Assembly: GCA_041629655.1 (NCBI GenBank) | Contig: JBFKMV010000011.1 | Span: 1 to 52,510 of the forward strand | Reading direction: 5' to 3' | Source: JBFKMV01 sp041629655 | GTDB lineage: Bacteria; Acidobacteriota; Polarisedimenticolia; Polarisedimenticolales; Polarisedimenticolaceae | Length of the DNA stretch: 52,510 nt | In this document: piece by piece, positions 9,189 to 16,683 of the stretch | Layout: each line of letters opens with the position of its first letter | Numbering within the stretch: the stretch's first letter is position 1 | Position numbers and translations under genes: made by a program | Notes under the pieces: generated by a model | Seen by the model: only the letters and a program-made list of their open reading frames with translations | Told to the model about the DNA's origin: nothing | Databases searched by the model: none

Positions 9189-9977
9189 TCACGTGCGTTC
9201 GAAGACGCGAACGGGGCCGTAGGCAGGGCCGGCGCGGAAACCCAGGTGCTCGATCCGTGCCGCGAGGTCGTCGGGAGAGAGCCGACTGCCGTCGAACTCC
9301 ACCGAGTGCAGCTCGATCACGATCTGCTGGCACAGTTCCAACGCTTCAGCGTCATGAAACAGAATCCCGGCCTCCGCCCCCTCGATGTCCGCGACCAGCG
9401 CGAAGGGTCCCAGCGCGGTCGTCGCCAGCACCCGGCGCAGGGTCGTCGTGGGAACCCAGCTCACGGTGTCATGGTCACTTGCCGCTGAGGCCAGACGGGA
9501 CGACGTGGTTAGCGACGACAGCCGGAGTGGGGCTGAATTGCGAGTCGTGTCGTAGTCGATCGCACCGTGCAGCACAATGGTGCTGCGGTCAGGCGCGTTG
9601 CGGGCGAGATTGCGCTCCAGCGCCGGGATCAGGTTCGGGTTGGCTTCGACGCAGACCAGCCGACACCGCCGCTCTAGGTGCCGCGCGATCTGACACGACA
9701 CGACGCCAAGGCTGCTGCCGAGCTCCACCACGTCCAGATCGCGATGCAGGTAGCGCCGGACGTAGCGGACCTCGGTGCTCTCGTAGGCACCCCAGAAGAT
9801 CTCGGCTCGCGTCCGGTCGGAGACTCCTGGAGCTTCGGTGTCGATGCGCAGGCCTCGCGAGGGGATCCCCGCTCCAAAAACACGGCGCACCACAGAGCCG
9901 ATTGCCTCATGACAGATCCACTCGACGAGGCGACGCTTGGCCGCGGCCGGAATCACCAATCTGATGATTTCGCGCAA
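9189..9977 (-). CDS. FkbM-family SAM-dependent methyltransferase
   Basis: The 262-residue protein shows the FkbM core. Motif I is VVELGSSLGVVSC, followed by an acidic strand end in VCVEANPN and the family signature ADIEGAE. FkbM-type enzymes O-methylate sugars or polyketides, and in capsule loci usually a sugar hydroxyl. A TTG at 9977 is taken as the start, because AGGA lies six bases upstream and no ATG or GTG is available after the flippase stop. The gap to the flippase stop is 8 bp, so it is co-transcribed with it. It converges with the propeller-like gene at 9127. Confidence 0.88.
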   Translation of the reverse strand: MREIIRLVIPAAAKRRLVEWICHEAIGSVVRRVFGAGIPSRGLRIDTEAPGVSDRTRAEIFWGAYESTEVRYVRRYLHRDLDVVELGSSLGVVSCQIARHLERRCRLVCVEANPNLIPALERNLARNAPDRSTIVLHGAIDYDTTRNSAPLRLSSLTTSSRLASAASDHDTVSWVPTTTLRRVLATTALGPFALVADIEGAEAGILFHDAEALELCQQIVIELHSVEFDGSRLSPDDLAARIEHLGFRAGPAYGPVRVFERT

Positions 9978-9985
9978 AGCGCTTC

Positions 9986-11584
9986 CTACCCTGACTCCGA
10001 GCGTCGGACCATCCAGACGTAGTGTAGGATTTCTCGGCGGACTATGCGCGCCGCAGCGGGGTTGAGCCAGAAGATGCACAGCAGCCCGATGAGCGCAAAC
10101 AGGGCGGCCTCCAGCAGCAGAACTGGCCAGGACGTTGCTTGCGGCAGAAACAGCAGGCCGATCACAGCCAGCGTGACCGGAGCGGCTGCGGTGCGCAGCA
10201 CATCGAGGCCGACGCGGCGGAGGGCGGGCGCGCCGCTGTCCCAGGTACGAAACAAGGCTCGGTAGAACGCTCCGGCCTGGAACGTGCCGGCCACGGCGGC
10301 GGCCGCCGCGGCGCCCCACATTCCGAACGGCAGCAGGCCCATCATCAACGGTAGACGGATCACGGTCGCGCTCACCATGATCCGGCAGTTGGTCGGGAAG
10401 CGGCCGAACGACTGAAGCGAATTGTAGGGGGCGGCTCCGACCAGCGTCATCAGTCCGAACACTGCGTACAGCGCGTTGACAGCCAGGCCCGCGTTCAGCT
10501 TCGACCCGACCCAAAGCGCTATGAAGGCGTTGTTGAACGCCAGCACGCCAGCCATGCCCACCGCTCCCAGCACCCCCAGCGTGGTGGCGAGCGTGTGGAA
10601 TACCTCGCGGAAACGACCGGTGTTGCCGTCGCCGTGCAAGTGGGCCAGCGACGGGATCACCGCGCGGCTGAGATTCGCGGCGACGAGCCGCACGGTCTCG
10701 TGGGCGCGGATCGTCAGCGCGTACACCGCGGCGGACTCGGGACCGAGCAGCATGCCGACGAAAAACCAATCGGCGCGGTCCTGAACCCGTAATGAGAGGA
10801 ATGTGAAGAACTCGTAGGATGAGTTCTGTACCAACGCCCGCGCCTGTTCGGATGACCACCGGAGGGAGAGGCCCAAGCGAGCCTGGCAGACCCACAGGCA
10901 GGCGAGGCCGTTGCCTACCAGCGAGATCAGGCTGCGTGCAAGGTACCCGAGCGCGATGGCGTACAGGCCCCAGCCGTTGACGAGCAGCAGCAGCGTCACC
11001 ACGATGCTCGCGGCGTCGGCGACGATCAGCGTCACCCCCGGGAGACGCGGGCGCTGGAGACTGTACAGGATGTTGCCGCCGGCCACCGCCAACAGGTGCA
11101 CCCCGTTGGCGAGCACGAGGATCAGGAAGCAATCGACCAGGCGATCGGCAATCGGGGCGGAAAGCTGGACCACGCGCGGAACGATCGGGGCCAGCAACGA
11201 GGCGAGCAGGGTCAGCACGAGACTCAGACCGCCGGAGACGATCAGGCTCGTGCCGATGACCTGCGCCAACTCGTTGAAGCGGCGCGCTCCGTAGGCGGAC
11301 GCAGTGCGCTGCGTGACGACCCCCATCAACCCGAAGTCGGAGATCATCAAATAGGCCAGCGTGGCGCCCGTGGCCAGCCATGCCCCGTACTCTTCAAGCT
11401 CGATGTATCGCAGGAACACCGGCACCAGCACGATGTTACGCATGAGCTGGAGCATGAGGGCGCTGTAAGACAGCCCCAGGCTCCACAACGTCGCCGCTCG
11501 CCGGCTGGGGGCACGGAAACGGTTACCGCCGCCCTGGGAGAGACCGTCGTCGCCGGTCGGGTTTGAGCTACGACCCTGGGTCAT
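9986..11584 (-). CDS. Polysaccharide flippase, Wzx-type (MOP superfamily)
   Basis: This is a 532-residue integral membrane protein with about 12-14 hydrophobic segments, for example LVLTLLASLLAPIVP, LFALIGLLCIFWL and VLGAVGMAGVLAFN. The early segment YGAWLATGATLAYLMISDFGLMG is typical of Polysacc_synt_3 flippases. It should move undecaprenyl-linked repeat units from the cytoplasmic to the periplasmic face for Wzy polymerisation. The ATG at 11584 is preferred; a TTG nine bases upstream is the other choice. It is followed after 8 bp by the FkbM methyltransferase. A possible promoter lies at 11610-11638, so it may be expressed apart from the tRNA nucleotidyltransferase upstream. Confidence 0.92.
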   Translation of the reverse strand: MTQGRSSNPTGDDGLSQGGGNRFRAPSRRAATLWSLGLSYSALMLQLMRNIVLVPVFLRYIELEEYGAWLATGATLAYLMISDFGLMGVVTQRTASAYGARRFNELAQVIGTSLIVSGGLSLVLTLLASLLAPIVPRVVQLSAPIADRLVDCFLILVLANGVHLLAVAGGNILYSLQRPRLPGVTLIVADAASIVVTLLLLVNGWGLYAIALGYLARSLISLVGNGLACLWVCQARLGLSLRWSSEQARALVQNSSYEFFTFLSLRVQDRADWFFVGMLLGPESAAVYALTIRAHETVRLVAANLSRAVIPSLAHLHGDGNTGRFREVFHTLATTLGVLGAVGMAGVLAFNNAFIALWVGSKLNAGLAVNALYAVFGLMTLVGAAPYNSLQSFGRFPTNCRIMVSATVIRLPLMMGLLPFGMWGAAAAAAVAGTFQAGAFYRALFRTWDSGAPALRRVGLDVLRTAAAPVTLAVIGLLFLPQATSWPVLLLEAALFALIGLLCIFWLNPAAARIVRREILHYVWMVRRSESG

Positions 11585-11609
11585 GAGCGGCAAGCTTTCA
11601 AAGGCGCCC

Positions 11610-11638
11610 AGGGTACCAGAGGCCCCGCGGCCGGACCA
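11610..11638 (-). promoter_or_regulatory. Candidate extended -10 promoter for the flippase operon
   Basis: On the minus strand TGGTCC (11638-11633) is 17 bp from TACCCT (11615-11610). The -10 is preceded by TGG, giving the extended form TGnTAnnnT. The start point would lie about 19 bases before the flippase ATG. The -35 match is only three of six. Confidence 0.3.
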
Positions 11639-11677
11639 CCGAGTGGTGCTCCAGACTCGCCGTGCGAGCGGTGCCGG

Positions 11678-13069
11678 TCAGCAGCTGGCCCGCACGCCGT
11701 CGAGATACGCGAGCGCGTCTTCGCGGGTCCGGACCGTGCCCTCCAACTGGCGCTCCTCCAGGTCCGCCAGCAATTGCCCGACGCGTGGCCCTGGCGGTAT
11801 GCCGAGACGCTCCATCACATCTCGGCCGTCGACAAGCGGTTTCACGGAATCTCCCCGCGTCGCCTCGTATAAGCGGTGGAGACTTGCCAGCGCGGTTCGC
11901 AATCGGGCCCAGCGGCCCCGCGCCACTCGGGCCTCGGAGGCTCGCGCATCGCACGCCGCGTGCACCAGCAGCAGCGGCAGGTCCTCCGCGGCCTCGCGGA
12001 CCAGGCGCCGTAGCCCGCGCTCCGGCGCTCCGGCGTCGGCGAGGTGCCCGGGGCGCAGGTGGAACCGTACCAGCCGCTGCACCCGGCGCCGCAGCTCGCG
12101 CGGCGCGCGCAGGCGTCGCAGCACCGTGTCGGCGCGGCGCCCGCCCAGCTCCTCGTGGCCGTGGAACGTCGGACGGCCGTCGGGCTTGTGACCGAGCGTC
12201 TCGGGCTTGGCGATGTCGTGCAGCAGCAGGCTCCAGCGCAGCACCAGCAGCGAGCCGGGCTGGCGCAGCGACTCGCGGCCGGGCACGCGCAGCGGGCGCG
12301 CGCTCTGCCCGATCGCGTCCAGCGTGTGCCGCCAGACGTCCGGGCGGTCCTCGCCGGCGACGCAGTCGCGCAGCGGCAGCAGCTCCGGCAACGCGTGCGG
12401 CAACAGCTCCAGCCGCTCCAGCGCCTCCAGGCCGCGCACCGGGTCGGCGGCGACGAGCAGCTTGTCCAGCTCCTCGCGCAGCCGTTCCGCGGCCGCGCGC
12501 CTCAGCCGGCCCGCGATCTCCCGCGCCGCGGCGTGCGCCGCGCGGTGCGGGCGGAAGCGGGGCAGCTGGGCCAGAAACCGCGCCAGGCGCAGCGCGCGCA
12601 CCGGGTCCTCGCGCATCACCCGCTGGTGGGGCAGGCGCAACAGGCCCGCGCGCAGGTCGGCGAGTCCCCGCAGCGGATCCAGGATCCGGTTCCGCGCCAG
12701 GTCGAAGGCGATCGCGTTGACCGTCAGCTCGCGCCGCGCCAGGTCCCGCTCGATGCCGCGCCACCCGGCGTCGACCACGTCCACCCGGCGGCCGCGGACG
12801 TCGAAGCGCCAGGTGGTCACGCCCCGCCGCCGGAAGCGGAACCCGCGCCGCCCGAGATCGCGCTCCAGCCGCGCGATCAACCGCGCGGCCGGGCGCCCGC
12901 AGGCGAGGTCGACGTCCTCCACCGGGCGACCGAGCGCGGTGTCGCGCACGGTCCCACCGACCAGCCACAGCTCCACCCCGGTGCCTGCGGCGGCCTCGCG
13001 GATCGCCCGCAGCAGCGGGTCGCGTCCGACGCGGCGGCGCAGGCGTCGCGTGAGCTCGGCTCGCGTCAA
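11678..13069 (-). CDS. tRNA nucleotidyltransferase / poly(A) polymerase with HD domain
   Basis: This is a 463-residue class II nucleotidyltransferase. The head domain has LVGGTVRD, then the metal-binding pair in EDVDLAC, the RRELTVNAIAFD segment and the EDPVRALRLARF block. All are standard in CCA-adding enzymes and bacterial poly(A) polymerases. A C-terminal HD domain is indicated by LLHDIAKP and further His residues, as in the CCA-HD form. Whether it adds CCA or only part of it cannot be told from the sequence. The start is TTG at 13069, overlapping the stop of the acyltransferase gene by 4 bp. It is a housekeeping gene inserted between polysaccharide genes. Confidence 0.92.
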   Translation of the reverse strand: MTRAELTRRLRRRVGRDPLLRAIREAAAGTGVELWLVGGTVRDTALGRPVEDVDLACGRPAARLIARLERDLGRRGFRFRRRGVTTWRFDVRGRRVDVVDAGWRGIERDLARRELTVNAIAFDLARNRILDPLRGLADLRAGLLRLPHQRVMREDPVRALRLARFLAQLPRFRPHRAAHAAAREIAGRLRRAAAERLREELDKLLVAADPVRGLEALERLELLPHALPELLPLRDCVAGEDRPDVWRHTLDAIGQSARPLRVPGRESLRQPGSLLVLRWSLLLHDIAKPETLGHKPDGRPTFHGHEELGGRRADTVLRRLRAPRELRRRVQRLVRFHLRPGHLADAGAPERGLRRLVREAAEDLPLLLVHAACDARASEARVARGRWARLRTALASLHRLYEATRGDSVKPLVDGRDVMERLGIPPGPRVGQLLADLEERQLEGTVRTREDALAYLDGVRASC

Positions 13070-13812
13070 CGCGTCTCCGTCACGAGCGCCAGGTCGCCGG
13101 GATCCAGCTCCACCGGATCGAGGTTGCGGGCGATCGCGACCCGGACCGCGGTCATCAGCCCGGCGAGATCGTCGGGGAGGTACGGCGTCACGTCGATCGG
13201 CTCGCCGAACGTCACGCGGACCGGACCCGGACGGACCCGCAGGGTCCGCGGCCGGATGACGTTCCAGCTGCCCGAGACCGCGACCGGCACCACCGGGACC
13301 CCGGCCTGGAGCGCGAGGTGGAAGGCGCCCTTCTTGAACGGCGCCAGGCGCCCGTCACGGCTGCGCGTCCCCTCGGCGAACAGGATCACCGGCCGGCCGC
13401 CGCGGATCCGCCGCACCGCCGCGTCGAGGCTCTCGATCGCGCTGGTCAGTTTGCGGCGGTTGATCGAGATGAACCCCGCGGTGCGCATCGCCCAGCCCAT
13501 GATCGGGACCCGGAACAGCTGGTGCTTGGCCACGAACAGCGTGCGATCGGGCAACGCCGGCGCGATCGCCCAGATGTCGACGTTCGACTGGTGGTTCGAG
13601 ATGAACACCCGGCTGGTCTCGCCGCGCGCGTGCTCGAGCCCCGCGTAGACCGGCTCGACTCCCACCGTGCGCAGCAGCAGCCGCGACCACAGCTTGCCCA
13701 GCCGCATGATGACGGGGCGGCGCGGGAACCACGGAGCCACCAGAAGGCCGTACGTTCCCAGCACGCCCGTCAGCACGACCACTGCGACCAACGCGAAGAT
13801 CCCACGCAGCAT
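13066..13812 (-). CDS. plsC: 1-acyl-sn-glycerol-3-phosphate acyltransferase (PlsC family)
   Basis: The 248-residue protein begins with a membrane segment (IFALVAVVVLTGVLGTYGLLV). The acyltransferase motifs follow in order: NHQSNVD (the catalytic H-x4-D box), GFISINRR, FAEGTRSRDGRLAPFKKGAF and VPVVPVAVSGSW. It probably makes phosphatidic acid from lysophosphatidic acid at the inner membrane. It is the first gene of a minus-strand pair with the tRNA nucleotidyltransferase, overlapping it by 4 bp. An extended -10 promoter candidate is at 13852-13860. It is transcribed divergently from mlaE. Confidence 0.93.
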   Translation of the reverse strand: MLRGIFALVAVVVLTGVLGTYGLLVAPWFPRRPVIMRLGKLWSRLLLRTVGVEPVYAGLEHARGETSRVFISNHQSNVDIWAIAPALPDRTLFVAKHQLFRVPIMGWAMRTAGFISINRRKLTSAIESLDAAVRRIRGGRPVILFAEGTRSRDGRLAPFKKGAFHLALQAGVPVVPVAVSGSWNVIRPRTLRVRPGPVRVTFGEPIDVTPYLPDDLAGLMTAVRVAIARNLDPVELDPGDLALVTETR

Positions 13813-13851
13813 GCCGTTTCTCCGGGCCGACGGCCGCCGACGAACCCGGCC

Positions 13852-13860
13852 AGTATACCA
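13852..13860 (-). promoter_or_regulatory. Extended -10 element upstream of plsC
   Basis: The minus strand reads TGG followed by TATACT (13857-13852), a strong extended -10. No good -35 is visible at the right distance, which is allowed for extended -10 promoters. Transcription would start near 13845, about 33 bases before the plsC ATG. Confidence 0.45.
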
Positions 13861-13882
13861 ATCACGCCAGCGCTGCTCGTGC

Positions 13883-13911
13883 TTGACCGGCTACAACCCG
13901 CCCGCTAGGCT
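13883..13911 (+). promoter_or_regulatory. Sigma70-type promoter of the mla operon
   Basis: TTGACC (13883-13888) and TAGGCT (13906-13911) are 17 bp apart. The start point would be near 13918, 40 bases before the mlaE ATG at 13958. It faces away from the plsC -10 element in the same 145-bp gap. Confidence 0.5.
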
Positions 13912-13957
13912 CTGACCCTTGGAGCAGTCGGGCCGCGCCGCCGCGGGACGAGGCCGC

Positions 13958-14716
13958 ATGAACCGCTTGCTGATCTCCTACCTGACCGACTTCGGCGGTA
14001 TGGTCTCGCTCGGTTGGCGGACCTTCTCGCGCAGCTTCCGCCGGCCCTTCGAGGCCGAGCTGTGGCTGGAGCAGCTGTACCAGCTCGGCGTCCGCTCGCT
14101 GACGATCACCAACCTGACCCTGCTGTTCACCGGAATGGTGCTGGCGATCCAGACCGCCTACTCGCTGGCCAGCTACGGCGGCAAGTCGTTCGTCGGCGAC
14201 ATCGTCGCGCTGAGCGTGGTCCGCGAGCTCGGTCCGGTGCTGACCGCGCTGATGATCGCGGGCCGCGTCGGCGCGGGGATCACGGCCGAGCTGGGGTCGA
14301 TGGCGGTCACGGAGCAGATCGATGCGCTGCGGGCGCTCGCCGCCGACCCGGTCAAGAAGCTCGTCGTGCCGCGGGTCGGCGCGCTGGTGATCATCGTGCC
14401 GCTGCTGACCGTGCTCGCGGACACGGTGGCGTTGTTCGGCGGGTTGTTGATGGCGGTCTTCGAGATCGGCCAGTCGCGGACCTACTACATGAGCCACGTG
14501 CTGGGCGCGCTGACCGTCGAGGACATCGCCAGCGGTGTGGGCAAGACGGTGTTCTTCGCGATCTTCATCGGGATCATCGCCTGCTACAACGGCGGCCGGG
14601 CCAAGGGCGGCGCCGACGGCGTGGGCAAGGCGACCACCAACACCGTCGTCACCTCCTCGATCGCCGTCATCATCTCGGACTTCTTCCTGACCAAGATCTT
14701 CCTGATGGTGTTCTGA
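13958..14716 (+). CDS. mlaE: MlaE-family lipid ABC transporter permease
   Basis: The 252-residue protein is the inner-membrane permease of an Mla/MCE lipid transporter. It shows the family segments FTGMVLAIQTAYSLASYG, VRELGPVLTALMIAGRVGAGITAELGSM (here described in two parts: the VRELGPVLTALM block and the AGRVGAGI block) and EQIDALRALA, which form the coupling helix and core of MlaE. Several long hydrophobic helices follow to the C-terminus. The ATG at 13958 has CGAGG five bases upstream and is preferred to upstream in-frame codons. It stands first in mlaE-mlaF-mlaD with almost no spacing. No mlaB or mlaC is present in the window. Confidence 0.96.
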   Translation: MNRLLISYLTDFGGMVSLGWRTFSRSFRRPFEAELWLEQLYQLGVRSLTITNLTLLFTGMVLAIQTAYSLASYGGKSFVGDIVALSVVRELGPVLTALMIAGRVGAGITAELGSMAVTEQIDALRALAADPVKKLVVPRVGALVIIVPLLTVLADTVALFGGLLMAVFEIGQSRTYYMSHVLGALTVEDIASGVGKTVFFAIFIGIIACYNGGRAKGGADGVGKATTNTVVTSSIAVIISDFFLTKIFLMVF

Positions 14717-14718
14717 GG

Positions 14719-15462
14719 GTGAGCGACCACTTCATCCGCTACGTCGGCCTGCACAAGGGGTTCGGCTCCAAGCCGGTGCTGCGCGGCGTGGACCTCAGCG
14801 TGCCGCGCGGCCAGACGGTGGTGGTGCTGGGCGGCTCGGGCTCCGGCAAGTCGGTGCTGATCAAGCACACGATCGGGCTGCATCATCCGGACCGCGGCAA
14901 CGTGTGGGTCGACGGCACCGACATCACGGATCTCGAGGAGGAGCAGCTGCAGGAGGCGCGCAAGAAGGTCGGGATGCTGTTCCAGGCCGGAGCGCTGTTC
15001 GACTCGATGACGGTCTACGACAACGTGTCCTTCGCGCTCCACGAGCACACCGACTGGGAGGAGGAGCGGATCGCGGAACGGGTCCACGAGGTGCTGGGGC
15101 TGGTCGAGCTGGAGCAGGTGGACGACCTGATGCCGGCCGACCTGTCGGGCGGCATGCGCAAGCGGGTCGCGCTGGCGCGGGCGATCGCGCTGGCGCCCCA
15201 GGCAATCCTGTACGACGAGCCGACCACGGGTCTGGATCCGATCACCGCCAGCGCGATCAACCGGCTGATCCGCGGCCTGCAGCAGCGGCTGGGCGTCAGC
15301 TCGATCGTGGTCACCCACGACATCCACTCGGCGTTCACCGTGGGGGACCGCGTGGCGTTCCTGCACGAGGGTAAGATCCGCTTCGACGGGACGGTCGAAG
15401 AGGCGCGACGGACCGAGGAGCCGCTGCTGCGGACGTTCCTCGAGGGAGGTGGCTATGGCTAG
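14719..15462 (+). CDS. mlaF: MlaF-family ABC transporter ATP-binding protein
   Basis: This 247-residue ATPase powers the Mla/MCE lipid transporter. The Walker A motif GGSGSGKS lies at residues 38-45. The Q-loop segment is MLFQAGALFDSMTV with the family-typical GALFDS, the signature is LSGGMRKRVALARA, the Walker B is AILYDEPTTGLDP and the switch His is in VVTHD. The M-R-K form of the signature is characteristic of MlaF. The start is a GTG two bases after the mlaE stop. The ORF's 3' end overlaps the first codons of mlaD. Confidence 0.96.
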   Translation: MSDHFIRYVGLHKGFGSKPVLRGVDLSVPRGQTVVVLGGSGSGKSVLIKHTIGLHHPDRGNVWVDGTDITDLEEEQLQEARKKVGMLFQAGALFDSMTVYDNVSFALHEHTDWEEERIAERVHEVLGLVELEQVDDLMPADLSGGMRKRVALARAIALAPQAILYDEPTTGLDPITASAINRLIRGLQQRLGVSSIVVTHDIHSAFTVGDRVAFLHEGKIRFDGTVEEARRTEEPLLRTFLEGGGYG

Positions 15463-16606
15463 GCGGCCGGGGCGGGACCTGACGATCGGGGTCGTGGCGG
15501 CGCTGGCGCTGGCGATCCTGGCGTTCGCGATCCTGGCGGTGGGCGAGGATTCGGCGCTGTTCTCCGACCGCGCGACCTACGACATCTACTTCCCCAGCAC
15601 CGAGGGGCTGGTGGTGGGCTCGCCGGTGATGCTGGCCGGCGTCCAGGTCGGCATCGTGTCGGGGATCCGCCTGCCCACCGAGCCCGGGGAGGCGGGCGTG
15701 CACGTGCGCGTCGGCGTCGACCGCCGGTTCGCGGAGCGGATCCGCGAGGACTCGCGCGCCGCGCTGCGGATCCTGCAGTTCCTGTCCGGCGAGAAGTACG
15801 TCGAGATCACTCCGGGCGACCCGGGTTCGAACACGCTCGCCGGGGGTGCGACGATCCCGCTGCTCGAGGAGCAGGGGATGTTCGAGCAGGGCGAGAACAT
15901 CGCGCAGAACCTCAACGAGATCACCAACGCGCTGGCCGAGATCCTGGGGCCGATGCAGCGCGGCGAGGGTCTGCTGGGGCAGATGATCCGCGACCCGGAT
16001 TTCGGCAAGGAAGGGCTGGAGCGATTGTCGAACACGGTCGCCAACCTCGAGGCGCTGACCGGGCAGCTCCGGCGTGGCGAAGGATTCGTCGGTCGCGCGC
16101 TCTACGACCAGGAGTTCGCGGGCAGCATCGACGACCTGTCGGCGAGCATGGCGAGCTTCAAGGGCGTTGCGGAATGTCTGTCGCCGCAGCAGGGCTCGCT
16201 GTGCGAGCTGTTCGCCGCCGACGGCTCGCTGGAGCAGGCCGTCGCCGATCTGCGCGACGCCGCGGGCTCACTCAAGCGCATCACCGCCACGTTGGAATCG
16301 GACCAGGGGCTGATCGGGCGTCTGCTCAACGACCCCGAGTATTCCCGGCAGCTGTCCGGCGACCTGGAGCGGGCGCTCGACAACGTCAACCAGATCACGG
16401 CCAAGATCAACGAGGGCGAGGGGACGCTGGGCGCGCTGGTCAACGAGCGTAACGTCCACACCGGCATGGAGCAGATCCTGGCCGGGGTCAACGACAGCAA
16501 GTTCGCCCGCTGGCTGATCCGGCGCTACCAGAAAAAAGGCATCAAGGCCCGCGAGCGGGCGGTCGAGCAGGCCGAACCGGAGACGCCGCCGGGCTCCGGG
16601 GGCTGA
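15455..16606 (+). CDS. mlaD: MlaD-type MCE domain protein with five ~38-residue C-terminal repeats
   Basis: A single N-terminal membrane anchor (about residues 11-30, LTIGVVAALALAILAFAIL) is followed by one MCE domain, with GSPVMLAGVQVGIVSGI and LQFLSGEKYVEITPG. It should bind and pass lipids across the periplasm. The C-terminal 220 residues hold five copies of an x-x-G-x-x-G unit with glycines at 172, 210, 247, 285 and 323. The fullest copy reads GEGLLGQMIRDPDF. Helical linkers separate the copies, and such tails form helical extensions in MCE proteins. The third copy is flanked by a Cys pair (ECLSPQQGSLCEL). The ATG at 15455 has GAGGGAGG five bases upstream. Confidence 0.93.
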   Translation: MARRPGRDLTIGVVAALALAILAFAILAVGEDSALFSDRATYDIYFPSTEGLVVGSPVMLAGVQVGIVSGIRLPTEPGEAGVHVRVGVDRRFAERIREDSRAALRILQFLSGEKYVEITPGDPGSNTLAGGATIPLLEEQGMFEQGENIAQNLNEITNALAEILGPMQRGEGLLGQMIRDPDFGKEGLERLSNTVANLEALTGQLRRGEGFVGRALYDQEFAGSIDDLSASMASFKGVAECLSPQQGSLCELFAADGSLEQAVADLRDAAGSLKRITATLESDQGLIGRLLNDPEYSRQLSGDLERALDNVNQITAKINEGEGTLGALVNERNVHTGMEQILAGVNDSKFARWLIRRYQKKGIKARERAVEQAEPETPPGSGG

Positions 16607-16646
16607 CCCCGCGGGAGATGGCGAAAAGGAGACGTCGCCACTATAT

Positions 16647-16671
16647 TCTCCGGCCAGTTCCATTCCGGAGA
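16647..16671 (+). promoter_or_regulatory. Inverted repeat covering the ribosome binding site before the UDP-sugar dehydrogenase
   Basis: TCTCCGG (16647-16653) and CCGGAGA (16665-16671) are perfect complements separated by 11 bases. The right arm contains GGAG (16667-16670), the only Shine-Dalgarno-like sequence before the ATG at 16684. In RNA the hairpin could hide the ribosome binding site; in DNA it could be an operator, since a possible -10 (TATATT, 16642-16647) touches its left arm. Confidence 0.4.
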
Positions 16672-16683
16672 GTCATCAGACCC

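Noticed and set aside
9978..11381. N-terminal extension of the FkbM frame through the flippase gene
   Set aside because: The extension is antisense-like in composition and out of frame with the conserved flippase; methyltransferase motifs begin only after 9977.
16597..16611. CGGGG/CCCCG hairpin around the mlaD stop as terminator
   Set aside because: Only 5 bp, no T run, and such pairs are frequent in this G+C-rich sequence.
16619..16647. Promoter TGGCGA-17-TATATT before the UDP-sugar dehydrogenase
   Set aside because: The -35 matches only three of six bases; kept only as a remark beside the inverted repeat.
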